Shown here in pieces: positions 40,401-52,080 of a stretch of 64,000 nt of DNA; positions within the stretch are counted from its first letter, which is position 1; each line of letters starts with the position of its first letter. Below the pieces are notes generated by a model. It saw only the letters and a program-made list of their open reading frames with translations. It was not told the origin of the DNA and did not search any database. The position numbers and the translations under genes are program-made. The DNA lies in contig OU612074.1 of NCBI GenBank assembly GCA_914767715.1, forward strand, positions 16,170,062 to 16,234,061, written 5' to 3'. Origin of the DNA: Membranipora membranacea (taxonomy: Eukaryota > Bryozoa > Gymnolaemata > Cheilostomatida > Membraniporidae).

Positions 40401-43400
40401 ATTTCTGTTCTATTTATCGTAAGATCTTAATATTCTGGAATTTGAATGAGGCCAATGAGGCCATCAACTGGTCAAAGTTTGAAAGAATTCCGATGGCTTT
40501 TTAATTTTTCACCCTGCCGTTTGGCATGTTTTTTTATGACAAAACTGGCCCTCGTTAAAGAAGTTGCTGCCGCCAAACTAAGAGCGCCAGCCCCAAACGG
40601 TTTTCAGTGCCAAAGTCAGCATGAAATTCCGCACGGTATAGAGTAGGTTAGGCGGAAATCTATTTTTTAAACTGGCTGTAAAAAACACCAAGGGTCCCCC
40701 CTTTGTTACTTTCTTAAATTTTAAAGTCGCTCTCATTTCTGTTCTATTTATCGTAGGATCTTAATATTCTGGAATTTGAATGAGGCCAATGAGGCCATCA
40801 ACTGGTCAAAGTTCGAAAGAATTCCGAAGGCTTTTTTAATTTTTCACCCTGCCGTTTGGCATGTTTTTTTATGACAAAACTGGCCCTCGTTAAAAAAGTT
40901 GCTGCTGCCAAACTAGGAGGGCCAGCCCCAAACGGTTTTTAGTTCCAAAGTCAGCACGAAATTCCACACGGTATAGAGTAGGTTAGGCGGATATCTATTT
41001 TTTAAACTGGCTGTAAAAAACACCAAGGGTCCCCCCTTTGTTACTTTTTTAAATTTTAAAGTCGCTCTCATTTCTGTTCTATTTATCGTAAGATCTTAAT
41101 ATTCTGGAATTTGAATGAGACCAATGAGGCCATCAACTGGTCAAAGTTTGAAAGAATTCCGATGGCTTTTTAATTTTTCACCCTGCCGTTTGGCATGTTT
41201 TTTTATGACAAAACTGGCCCTCGTTAAAGAAGTTGCTGCCGCCAAACTAAGAGCGCCAGCCCCAAACGGTTTTCAGTGCCAAAGTCAGCATGAAATTCCG
41301 CACGGTATAGAGTAGGTTAGGCGGAAATCTATTTTTTAAACTGGCTGTAAAAAACACCAAGGGTCCCCCCTTTGTTACTTTCTTAAATTTTAAAGTCGCT
41401 CTCATTTCTGTTCTATTTATCGTAGGATCTTAATATTCTGGAATTTGAATGAGGCCAATGAGGCCATCAACTGGTCAAAGTTTGAAAGAATTCTGATGGC
41501 TTTTTAATTTTTCACCCTGCCGTTTGGCATGTTTTTTTATGACAAAACTGGCCCTCGTTAAAGAAGTTGCTGCCGCCAAACTAAGAGCGCCAGCCCCAAA
41601 CGGTTTTCAGTGCCAAAGTCAGCATGAAATTCCGCACGGTATAGAGTAGGTTAGGCGGAAATCTATTTTTTAAACTGGCTGTAAAAAACACCAAGGGTCC
41701 CCCCTTTGTTACTTTGTTAAATTTCAAAGTCGCTCTCATTTCTGTTCTATTTATCGTAGGATCTTAATATTCTGGAATTTGAATGAGGCCAATGAGGCCA
41801 TCAACTGGTCAAAGTTTGAAAGAATTCCGATGGCTTTTTAATTTTTCACCCTGCCGTTTGGCATGTTTTTTTATGACAAAACTGGCCCTCGTTAAAAAAG
41901 TTGCTGCCGCCAAACTAAGAGGGCCAGCCCCAAACGGTTTTCAGTTCCAAGGTCAGCATGAAATTCCACACGGTATAGAGTAGGTTAGGAGGAAATCTAT
42001 TTTTTAAACTGGCTGTAAAAAACACCAAGGGTCCCCCCTTTGTTGCTTTTTTTAAATTTTAAAGTCGCTCTCATTTCTGTTCTATTTATCGTAGGATCTT
42101 AATATTCTGGAATTTGTATGAGGCCAATGAGGCCATCAACTGGTCAAAGTTTGAAAAAATTCCGATGGCTTTTTATTTTTTCACCCTGCTGTTTGGCATG
42201 TTTTCTTATGACAAAACTGGCCCTCGTTAAGAAAGTTGCTGCCGCCAAACTATGAGGGCCAGCCCCAAACGGTTTTCAGTTCCAAAGTCAGCATGAAATT
42301 CAACAAGGTATAGAGTAGGCTACGAGGAAATCTATTTTTTAAACTGGCTGTAAAAAACACCAAGGGTCCCCCCTTTGTTACTTTTTTAAATTTTAAAGTC
42401 GCTCTAATTTCTGTTCTATTTATCGTAGGATCTTAATATTCTGGAATTTGAATGAGGCCAATGAGGCCATCAACTGGTCAAAGTTTGAAAGAATTCCGAT
42501 GGCTTTTTAATTTTTCACCCCGCCGTTTGGCTTGTTTTTTTATGACAAAACTGGCCCTCGTTAAAAAAGTTGCTGCCGCCAAACTAAAAGGGCCAGCCCC
42601 AAACGGTTTTCAGTTCCAAAGTCAGCATGAAATTCCACACGGTATAGAGTAGGTTAGGCGGAAATCTAATTTTTAAACTGGCTGTAAAAAACACCAAGGG
42701 TCTCCCCTTTGTTACTTTTTAAAATTTTAATGTCGCTCTCATTTCTGGTCTATTTATCGTAGGATCTTAATATTCTGGAATTTGAATGAGGCCAATGAGG
42801 CCATCAACTGGTCAAAGTTTGAAAGAATTCCGATGGCTTTTTAATTTTTCACCCTGCCGTTTGGCATGTTTTTTTATGACAAAACTGGCCCTCGTTAAAA
42901 AAGTTGCTGCCGCCAAACTTAGAGGGCCAGCCCAAAACGGTTTTCAGTTCCAAAGTCAGCATGAAATTCAACAAGGTATAGAGTAGGTTAGGAGGTAATC
43001 TATTTTTTAAACTGGCTGTAAAAAACACCAAGGGGCCCCCCTTTGTTACTTTTTAAAATTTTAAAGTCGCTCTCATTTCTGTTCTATTTATCGTAGGATC
43101 TTAATATTCTGAAATTTGAATGAGGCCAATGAGGCCATCAACTGGTCAAAGTTTGAAAGAATTCCGATGGCTTTTTAATTTTTCACCCTGCCGTTTGGCA
43201 TGTTTTTTTATGACAAAACTGGCCCTCGTTAAACAAGTTGCTGCCGCCAAACTAAGAGGGCCAGCCCCAAACGGTTTTCAGTTCCAAGGTCAGCATGAAA
43301 TTCCACACGGTATAGAGTAGGTTAGGAGGAAATCTATTTTTAAACTGGCTGTAAAAAACACCAAGGGTCCCCCCTTTGTTGCTTTTTTTAAATTTTAAAG

Positions 43401-43430
43401 TCGCTCTCATTTCTGTTCTATTTATCGTAG
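34409..43430 (+). repeat. 27-monomer block, second copy of 19375-28396
   Basis: See the partner block for shared variants. It is preceded by a chimeric monomer (34075-34408) that removes one monomer relative to the first copy, so the offset is 15,368 bp upstream of the junction and 15,034 bp downstream of it. Confidence 0.8.
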
Positions 43431-46400
43431 GATCTTAATATTCTGGAATTTGTATGAGGCCAATGAGGCCATCAACTGGTCAAAGTTTGAAAAAATTCCG
43501 ATGGCTTTTTAATTTTTCACCCTGCTGTTTGGCATGTTTTCTTATGACAAAACTGGCCCTCGTTAAGAAAGTTGCTGCCGCCAAACTAAGAGGGCCAGCC
43601 CCAAACGGTTTTCAGTTCCAAGGTCAGCATGAAATTCAACAAGGTATAGAGTAGGCTACGAGGAAATCTATTTTTTAAACTGGCTGTAAAAAACACCAAG
43701 GGTCCCCCCTTTGTTACTTTTTTAAATTTTAAAGTCGCTCTCATTTCTGTTCTATTTATCGTAGGATCTTAATATTCTGGAATTTGAATGAAGGCAATGA
43801 GGCCATCAACTGGTCAAAGTTTGAAAGAATTCCGATGGCTTTTTAATTTTTCACCCTGCCGTTTGGCATCTTTTTTTATGACAAAACTGGCCCTCGTAAA
43901 AAAAGTTGCTGCCGCCAAACTAAGAGGGCCAGCCCCAAACGGTTTTCAGTTCCAAAGTCAGCATGAAATTCAACAAGGTATATAGTAGGCTACGAGGAAA
44001 TCTATTTTTTAAACTGGCTGTAAAAAACACCAAGGGTCCCCCCTTTGTTACTTTTTTAAATTTTAAAGTCGCTCTAATTTCTGTTCTATTTATCGTAGGA
44101 TCTTAATATTCTGGAATTTGAATGAGGCCAATGAGGCCATCAACTGGTCAAAGTTTGAAAGAATTCCGATGGCTTTTTAATTTTTCACCCCGCCGTTTGG
44201 CTTGTTTTTTTATGACAAAACTGGCCCTCGTTAAAAAAGTTGCTGCCGCCAAACTAAAAGGGCCAGCCCCAAACGGTTTTCAGTTCCAAAGTCAGCATGA
44301 AATTCCACATGGTATAGAGTAGGTTAGGCGGAAATCTATTTTTTAAACTGGCTGTAAAAAACACCAAGGGTTCCCCCTTTGTTACTTTTTTAAATTTTAA
44401 AGTCGCTCTCATTTCTGTTCTATTTATCGTAGGATCCTAATATTCTGGAATTTGAATGAGGGCAATGAGGCCATCAACTGGTCAAAGTTTGAAAGAATTG
44501 CGATGGCTTTTTAATTTTTCACCCTACCGTTTGGCATGTTTTTTTATGACAAAACTGGCCCTCGTTAAAAAAGTTGCTGCCGCCAAACTAAGAGGGCCAG
44601 CCCCAAACGGTTTTCAGTTCCAAAGTCAGCATGAAATTCCACACGGTATAGAGTAGGTTAGGCGGAAATCTAATTTTTAAACTGGCTGTAAAAAACACCA
44701 AGGGTCTCCCCTTTGTTACTTTTTTAAATTTTAATGTCGCTCTCATTTCTGTTCTATTTATCGTAGGATCTTAATATTCTGGAATTTGAATGAGGCCAAT
44801 GAGGCCATCAACTGGTCAAAGTTTGAAAGAATTCCGATGGCTTTTTAATTTTTCACCCTGCCGTTTGGCATGTTTTTTTATGACAAAACTGGCCCTCGTT
44901 AAAAAAGTTGCTGCCGCCAAACTTAGAGGGCCAGCCCAAAACGGTTTTCAGTTCCAAAGTCAGCATGAAATTCAACAAGGTATAGAGTAGGTTAGGAGGT
45001 AATCTATTTTTTAAACTGGCTGTAAAAAACACCAAGGGGCCCCCCTTTGTTACTTTTTAAAATTTTAAAGTCGCTCTCATTTCTGTTCTATTTATCGTAG
45101 GATCTTAATATTCTGAACTTTGAATGAGGCCAATGAGGCCATCAACTGGTCAAAGTTAGAAAGAATTCCGATGGCTTTTTAATTTTTCACCCTGCTGTTT
45201 GGCATGTTTTCTTATGACAAAACTGGCCCTCATTAAAAAATTTGCTGCCGTCAAACTAAGAGGGCCAGCCCCAAATGGTTTTTAGTTCCAAAGTCAGCAC
45301 GAAATTCCACACGGTATAGAGTAGGTTAGGCGGAAATCTATTTTTTAAACTGGCTGTAAAAAACACCAAGGGTCCCCCCTTTGTTACTTTTTTAAATTTT
45401 AAAGTCGCTCTCATTTCTGTTCTATTTATCGTAGGATCTTAATATTTTGGAATTTGAATGAGGCCAATGAGGCCATCAACTGGTCAAAGTTTGAAAGAAT
45501 TCCGATGGCTTTTTAATTTTTCACCCTGCCGTTTGGCATGTTTTTTTATGACAAAACTGGCCCTCGTTAAAAAAGTTGCTGCCGCCAAACTTAGAGGGCC
45601 AGCCCCAAACGGTTTTCAGTTCCAAAGTCAGCATGAAATTCAACAAGGTATAGAGTAGGTTAGGAGGTAATCTATTTTTTAAACTGGCTGTAAAAAACAC
45701 CAAGGGGCCCCCCTTTGTTACTTTTTAAAATTTTAAAGTCGCTCTCATTTCTGTTCTATTTATCGTAGGATCTTAATATTCTGGCATTTGAATGAGGCCA
45801 ATGAGGCCATCGACTGGTCAAAGTTTGAAAAAATTCCGATGGCTTTTTAATTTTTCACCCTGCTGTTTGGCATGTTTTCTTATGACAAAACTGGCCCTCG
45901 TTAAGAAAGTTGCTGCCGCCAAACTAAGAGGGCCAGCCCCAAACGGTTTTCAGTTCCAAGGTCAGCATGAAATTCAACAAGGTATAGAGTAGGCTACGAG
46001 GAAATCTATTTTTTAAACTGGCTGTAAAAAACACCAAGGGTCCCCCCTTTGTTACTTTTTTAAATTTTAAAGTCGCTCTCATTTCTGTTCTATTTATCGT
46101 AGGATCTTAATATTCTGGAATTTGAATGAAGGCAATGAGGCCATCAACTGGTCAAAGTTTGAAAGAATTCCGATGGCTTTTTAATTTTTCACCCTGCCGT
46201 TTGGCATCTTTTTTTATGACAAAACTGGCCCTCGTTAAAAAAGTTGCTGCCGCCAAACTAAGAGGGCCAGCCCCAAACGGTTTTCAGTTCCAAGGTCAGC
46301 ATGAAATTTAACACGGTATAGAGTAGGTTAGGAGGAAATCTATTTTTTAAACTGGCTGTAAAAACACCAAGGGTCCCCCCTTTGTTACTTTTTTAAATTT

Positions 46401-49106
46401 TAAAGTCGCTCTCATTTCTGTTCTATTTATCGTAGGATCTTAATATTCTGGAATTTGAATGAGGCCAATGAGGCCATCAACTGGTCAAAGTTACAAAGAA
46501 TTCCGATGGCTTTTCAATTTTTCACCCTGCCGTTTGGCATGTTTTTTTATGACCAAACTGGCCCTCGTTAAAAAAGTTGCTGCCGCCAAACTAAGAGGGC
46601 CAGCCCCAAACGGTTTTCAGTTCCAAGGTCAGCATGAAATTCAACACGGTATAGAGTAGGTTAGGAGGAAATCTATTTTTTAAACTGGCTGTAAAAAACA
46701 CCAAGGGTCCCCCCTTTGTTACTTTTTAAATTTTAAAGTCGCTCTCATTTCTGTTCTATTTATTGTAGGATCTTAATATTCTTGAATTTGAATGAGGCCA
46801 ATGAGGCCATCAACTGGTCAAAGTTAGAAAGAATTCCGATGGCTTTTTAATTTTTCACCCTGCCGTTTGGCATGTTTTCTTATGACAAAACTGGCCCTCG
46901 TTAAAAAATTTGCTGCCGTCAAACTAAGAGGGCCAGCCCCAAACGGTTTTCAGTACCAAGGTCAGCATGAAATTCAACACGGTATAGAGTAGGTTAGGAG
47001 GAAATCTATTTTTTAAACTGGCTGTAAAAAACACCAAGGGTCCCCCCTTTGTTACTTTTTTAAATTTTAAAGTCGCTCTCATTTCTGTTCTATTTATCGT
47101 AGGATCTTAATATTCTGGAATTTGAATGAAGGCAATGAGGCCATCAACTGGTCAAAGTTTGAAAGAATTCCGATGGCTTTTTAATTTTTCACCCTGCCGT
47201 TTGGCATCTTTTTTTATGACAAAACTGGCCCTCGTTAAAAAAGTTGCTGCCGCCAAACTAAGAGGGCCAGCCCCAAACGGTTTTCAGTTCCAAAGTCAGC
47301 ATGAAATTCCACAAGGTATAGAGTAGGTTAGGCGGAAATCTATTTTTTAAACTGGCTGTAAAAAACACCAAGGGTCCCCCCTTTGTTACTTTTTTAAATT
47401 TTAAAGTCGCTCTAATTTCTGTTCTATTTATCGTAGGATCTTAATATTCTGGAATTTGAATGAGGCCAATGAGGCCATCAACTGGTCAAAGTTTGAAAGA
47501 ATTCCGATGGCTTTTTAATTTTTCACCCCGCCGTTTGGCTTGTTTTTTTATGACAAAACTGGCCCTCGTTAAAAAAGTTGCTGCCGCCAAACTTAGAGGG
47601 CCAGCCCCAAACGGTTTTCAGTTCCAAAGTCAGCATGAAATTCAACAAGGTATAGAGTAGGTTAGGAGGTAATCTATTTTTTAAACTGGCTGTAAAAAAC
47701 ACCAAGGGGCCCCCCTTTGTTACTTTTTAAAATTTTAAAGTCGCTCTCATTTCTGTTCTATTTATCGTAGGATCTTAATATTCTGGAATTTGAATGAGGC
47801 CAATGAGGCCATCAACTGGTCAAAGTTTGAAAGAATTCCGATGGCTTTTTAATTTTTCACCCTGCCGTTTGGCATGTTTTTTTATGACAAAACTGGCCCT
47901 CGTTAAAAAAGTTGCTGCCGCCAAACTAAGAGGGCCAGCCCCAAACGGTTTTCAGTTCCAAGGTCAGCATGAAATTCCACACGGTATAGAGTAGGTTAGG
48001 AGGAAATCTATTTTTTAAACTGGCTGTAAAAAACACCAAGGGTCCCCCCTTTGTTGCTTTTTTAAATTTTAAAGTCGCTCTCATTTCTGTTCTATTTATC
48101 GTAGGATCTTAATATTCTGGAATTTGAATGAGGCAAATGAGGCCATCAACTGGTCAATGTTTGAAAGAATTCCGATGGCTTTTTAATTTTTCACCCTGCC
48201 GTTTGGCATGTTTTTTTATGACAAAACTGGCCCTCGTTAAAAAAGTTGCTGCCGCCAAACTAAGAGCGCCAGCCCTAAACGGGTTTCAGTTCCAAGGTCA
48301 GCATGAAATTCAACACGGTATAGAGTAGGTTAGGACGAAATCTATTTTTTAAACTGGCTGTAAAAAACACCAAGGGTCCCCCCTTTGTTACTTTTTTAAA
48401 TTTTAATGTCGCTCTCATTTCTGTTCTATTTATCGTAGGATCTTAATATTCTGGCATTTGAATGAGGCCAATGAGGCCATCGACTGGTCAAAGTTTGAAA
48501 GAATTCCGATGGCTTTTTAATTTTTCACCCTGCCGTTTGGCATGTTTTTTTATGACAAAACTGGCCCTCGTTAAAAAAGTTGCTGCCCCCAAACTAAGAG
48601 GGCCAGCTCCAAACGGTTTTCAGTTCCAAGGACAGCATGAAATTCAACACGGTATAGAGTAGGTTAGGAGGAAATCTATTTTTTAAACTGGCTGTAAAAA
48701 ACACCAAGGGTCCCCCCTTTGTTACTTTTTTAAATTTTAATGTCGCTCTCATTTCTGTTCTATTTATCGTAGGATCTTAATATTCTGGCATTTGAATGAG
48801 GCCAATGAGGCCATCGACTGGTCAAAGTTTGAAAGAATTCCGATGGCTTTTTAATTTTTCACCCTGCCGTTTGGCATGTTTTTTTATGACAAAACTGGCC
48901 CTCGTTATAAAAGTTGCTGCCGCCAAACTAAGAGGGCCAGCCCCAAACGGTTTTCAGTTCCAAGGTCAGCATGAAATTCAACACGGTATAGAGTAGGTTA
49001 GGAGGAAATCTATTTTTTAAACTGGCTGTAAAAAACACCAAGGGTCCCCCCTTTGTTATTTTTTTAAATTTTAAAGTCGCTCTCATTTCTGTTCTATTTA
49101 TCGTAG

Positions 49107-49382
49107 GATCTTAATATTCTGGAATTTGAATGAGGCCAATGAGGCCATCAACTGTTCAAAGTTTGAAAGAAATCCGATGGCTTTTTAATTTTTCACCCTG
49201 CCGTTTGGCATGTTTTTTATGACAAAATTGGCCCTAGTTAAAAAAGTTGCTGACGCCAAACTAAGAGGGGCTGCCCCAAACGGTTTTCAGTTCCAAAGTC
49301 AGCACGAAATTCCACACGGTATAGAGTAGGTTAGGAGGAAATCTATTTTTTAAACTGGCTGTAAAAACCACCAAGGGTCCCC
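49107..49382 (+). repeat. Truncated, divergent satellite monomer at the array edge
   Basis: Last unit, cut after about 276 bp inside the GGTCCCCCC run. It has more private changes than interior units (AACTGTTCAAAG, GAAATCCGATGG, GAGGGGCTGCCCC, GTTGCTGACGCC, shorter T run). Edge monomers that escape homogenisation usually look like this. Unique-looking sequence begins at 49383. Confidence 0.85.
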
Positions 49383-49484
49383 TTATCTTTAATCACGGGA
49401 GACCGTGAGACGTGATATTGCCTTTATTACTGACCGTGCAATATTTACATTGATAACCAGATAGTGGCTGTTTTTGTCACACAA

Positions 49485-49557
49485 CTGATAAGACCACGCA
49501 ATTCACCGTTCACAACCCGTAGCCGAATATATAATTCCTGGGACCGTGTCTTAGCAG
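49485..49557. repeat. Inverted GATA-motif pair 1
   Basis: CTGATAAGA at 49485-49493 faces TCTTAGCAG at 49549-49557 with one mismatch in the right arm. It belongs to the first copy of the degenerate repeat next to the satellite. Confidence 0.5.
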
Positions 49558-49810
49558 GGGAATTAATTGATACATGACAACAGCACTGTGATCTTATCAT
49601 AAATTCTGCATGCGTCTATTAATATATCACACACAAACCTTACATCTGACTCAAATGACAAGCTTCTTTTTCTACTGTATCATGATTTGAATTACATTAC
49701 ATGCATTGTTTGTATACTTGAAGGACAGTGGACGAAGCCAAGTCAAAAGTAAACGGAGACAAGACTATACAGTGAATGCATGTTGGACAGCTATAGGTGT
49801 AGCTAGACAG

Positions 49811-49830
49811 CCCCACGAAATCGCGTGGGG
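49811..49830. other. Short perfect hairpin
   Basis: CCCCACG (49811-49817) and CGTGGGG (49824-49830) are perfect inverted arms around a 6-base loop. A related but weaker CACGTGGG motif lies near 50079. Function unknown. Confidence 0.5.
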
Positions 49831-50207
49831 AGGCAATTCCATGCGTTGTTGATGCCAAACCACGCCGTTGGCCATGCTAACGATGCGTCTTTTCAAAGAC
49901 CAGCATGTTCGTGTTGTTAACCACTTTGTGAACCTACGCTTCTGTCATTGGCCAGATGGTACAATAGAGTGTATTTAATTGGCCATTACTGTTACTCATT
50001 GGTCATGGCTCATCGGCCACTCACTTAGCAATGTTGTCACAAGGTGGGTGTGTTTAGCCTATGATGCCGCGGCTACCACACGTGGGAAGACAATTCCACA
50101 CATTTCGTGGGCACATGTAGCAAGACTTTAAGGGTAAAATTCACACTTCCTGTTCTACATAAGTTCTAAATAATACGTAACAACTTATGGCTAGATGCGT
50201 CAAACAT

Positions 50208-50269
50208 TTGATAAGAGAACCTTTCACTGGTTGTTATTGAATATTGTTGACACAGGTTTCTCTTATTAA
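50208..50269. repeat. Inverted GATA-motif pair 2
   Basis: TTGATAAGAG (50208-50217) faces CTCTTATTAA (50260-50269), with one mismatch to perfect dyad symmetry. Confidence 0.55.
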
Positions 50270-50368
50270 TGTAAATATTACAAGGTCAGTAATGCATACA
50301 AATTCAGGTCTCATGGTCTCCCATGATCGAACATATATAACCAGATGGCTGCTGTTTGCGTCACACAA

Positions 50369-50441
50369 CTGATAAGAGCACCCAATTAACCACTAACTGC
50401 TTGTGGCTGAATAAATAGTTAGTGTGACTGTCTCTTATCAG
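50369..50441. repeat. Inverted GATA-motif pair 3, perfect arms
   Basis: CTGATAAGAG (50369-50378) and CTCTTATCAG (50432-50441) are exact reverse complements, 53 bases apart. Each arm contains the WGATAR consensus bound by GATA zinc-finger factors. Whether it works as an enhancer or is only the arm of an old MITE cannot be told here. Confidence 0.65.
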
Positions 50442-50736
50442 TGTAGTTTACATCACACAGCAACATAAACTTGAGGGTTTCTAACAAAGCCTGCATGAGC
50501 CTGTGAAAATAATACACACTTCCCTGAAATCTAACCTCTAAATGTGACTCAGCTACTTTCTCTACTGGATCTTGATTCAACTCACACCTCTTGTGAATAT
50601 AAAAGGGTAGTATCTTAATTACGCGTCATGTTGTAGTGAATAAAATAGGATAATATCTAGAACAGATTATTGAGCATAATGTGCCTGGTTCCCGAAATGT
50701 GCCAAAGATTAGAACAGATGGAATTTGGCCACAGCT

Positions 50737-50780
50737 GATTGGTTCAGCTTAGACCCGCCCTCCATATTTAAGCTTATAAG
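50737..50780 (+). promoter_or_regulatory. Possible core promoter (weak)
   Basis: An inverted CCAAT box (GATTGG, 50737-50742), a GC box-like CCGCCC (50755-50760) and a TATA-like TATTTAAG (50765-50772) occur in promoter-like order. No recognisable gene follows on the plus strand. The open frame near 50909-51106 begins at TTG and resembles nothing I know. Confidence 0.2.
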
Positions 50781-51296
50781 ATGGTTGGTGAGAACTTGCT
50801 TCCAGACAGTCAGACAGGGGTTAAGGAAAATTGGACTCTACAGCAGGGGGGAAACAAAAAATTTAATTTATATCAGATGATGAGATAAATTAGAATGACA
50901 CTATGTAATTGAGTAAGGAAGTCTGCAATACCATGCGTTACAATCAGAAAGCGTTTGGGTTTATGAGGCAGACGCAGGGTACAGCCCCCAACCCTCTTAT
51001 CCTACAAAACTTTTCTTTATTTTCAGAGCTCACTAGAACTTTAGTAGCACATGTCAGCCCACCGGTCTTTCATGACTATTCGTCATCTCACTTTCATACT
51101 ACCTAACCTGGCAACCGCATCATATTTATAATAAGTGCGTCAAACCCTCGATTCACTGTGGTAGATCTTTACATTGTTGCATGAGAATGTCTTATCAATG
51201 CTATGTTCAATAGGCAGTGAATTCGGTAAAGTCACACATTCTGATCTACATAAAGTATAAATACTTTACCACTTATAGTGTACATGCCTCTGACTT

Positions 51297-51370
51297 CTGA
51301 TAAGAGCACCGAGCAGCGGGCCTTTCACTTGTTGTTATGGAATAATGTTGAGGCACGTTTCTCTTATCAA
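51297..51370. repeat. Inverted GATA-motif pair 4
   Basis: CTGATAAGAG (51297-51306) faces CTCTTATCAA (51361-51370), with one terminal mismatch. Same internal sequence type as pair 2. Confidence 0.6.
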
Positions 51371-51464
51371 TGTTATTATTGCAAGGTCAGTAATAAAGAC
51401 AACATCCCATCGCATGGTCAATAATTCAACATTATTATATTACCAAATGGCTTGCGTCACACAT

Positions 51465-51536
51465 CTGATAAGAGCACAGTATTAACCATGCACTGCTAGT
51501 TGCTGAAAATAGTTGCTGTGACTCACTCGTTATCAG
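51465..51536. repeat. Inverted GATA-motif pair 5
   Basis: CTGATAAGAG (51465-51474) faces CTCGTTATCAG (51526-51536), whose arm carries one inserted base. Same internal sequence type as pairs 1 and 3. Confidence 0.55.
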
Positions 51537-51845
51537 TGCAATTAATAGAACTTGGAAATAGCACACACTATCCTTCATCTAACCGCCTAACATGGCATAG
51601 CTCCTTTCTCCCTGCTTTATAATTTGCACTGTATCATAGGCCTAAACAAATATTTGCTAAAATTTAAAGGTGTAGCTTCTTTTGACCAATCAAATACTGA
51701 AAGTGACAGACAGGCAAATTCTCATTAACAAGCCTAAGCGTGCCTTTACAGGCAGATCGAAGCGGTATTTATGACCCAAATTAGTCCAACGACTGCTGCG
51801 GATTCATTAATCAAGTAACTAAATCAAAATATACCCTAACATCAA

Positions 51846-52080
51846 CTATAGCTTCAAGCAAATGGGGTATCTCAGAATAGGTTGCTTTGTGCAAACACAT
51901 TGATATCCTTCTTGATAGCAATTTTCCTGAAACATCAAATTTTCCGAGCCAAAACATATCTCAGGATTAAATATGATTCCACAGAACCCGACCAAAGAGA
52001 TCACAGGTCCTAGGTATGAGAGGGCTCTTGACCTCCCTGATTCTCTTCGACATGACATCATTTGGGTACAGGGGAAATCA
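51846..52080 (-). CDS. NHL gene terminal exon (tentative)
   Basis: 235 bp from acceptor TAATTGTCAG to a TAG stop (51848-51846). It joins in phase 2 to exon 9, giving PDFPCTQMMSCRRE, then a moderately hydrophobic stretch (ALSYLGPVISLVGFCGIIF) and a Cys-containing tail ending ICLKL. I do not recognise this sequence. No clear AATAAA follows. The phase match is the only support, and a different last exon is possible. Confidence 0.4.

Larger units (their letters stand above)
1..49382 (+). repeat. Satellite array, about 334-bp monomer, about 147 full copies plus a truncated edge copy
   Basis: The same unit of about 334 bp repeats head-to-tail without interruption. Unit starts (GATC) fall at 1, 335, 669, 1003 and so on to 49,107, a mean period of 334.05 bp. 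Single-base indels, mainly in A, T and C runs, give 333-335 bp variants. In the first unit the landmarks are GATC at 1-4, GGCC-N5-GGCC at 28-40, GAATTC at 63-68, and inverted-repeat arms at 95-102/171-178 and 123-131/160-168. A C-rich run, an A/T-rich tract and GTAG then lead into the next GATC. No foreign insertion is seen in 49 kb. The left end lies outside the window. The period is close to 2 x 167 bp, as in many satellites phased on two nucleosomes. A centromeric or heterochromatic role is inference only. Confidence 0.98.
49383..51650. repeat. Degenerate 0.9-1.1 kb tandem repeat carrying inverted GATA-motif pairs
   Basis: Three diverged copies are recognisable. The string around ACCAGAT..GGCTG..GTCACACAACTGATAAGA occurs at about 49456, 50340 and 51442. 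A second module (GCGTCA..TGATAAGAG..CTTTCACT..TTGTTAT..GTTGA..TTTCTCTTAT) occurs at about 50196 and 51284. A tail with ACACAC..CATCTAAC..TTTCTC occurs near 49625, 50510 and 51562. CAAGGTCAGTAAT links modules at 50281 and 51382. Divergence is high, so this is an old repeat. I do not recognise a named family. Confidence 0.6.

Noticed and set aside
2473-47705. Minus-strand 60-75 codon frames in the array
   Set aside because: Shadow frames of the satellite, open only in some subfamilies.
24-48996. Dozens of plus-strand 61-68 codon frames, one per satellite monomer, as a tandem gene family
   Set aside because: They are the same satellite frame. Copies carry frameshifts, lost starts and replacement changes without codon bias, and there is no promoter, signal peptide or known domain.
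1-49382. CRISPR array or rDNA/histone-type tandem genes
   Set aside because: There is no spacer diversity and the unit is 334 bp of one sequence. No rRNA, tRNA or histone sequence is present in it.
50909-51106. 65-codon plus-strand frame
   Set aside because: It begins at TTG, overlaps the degenerate repeat and resembles no family.
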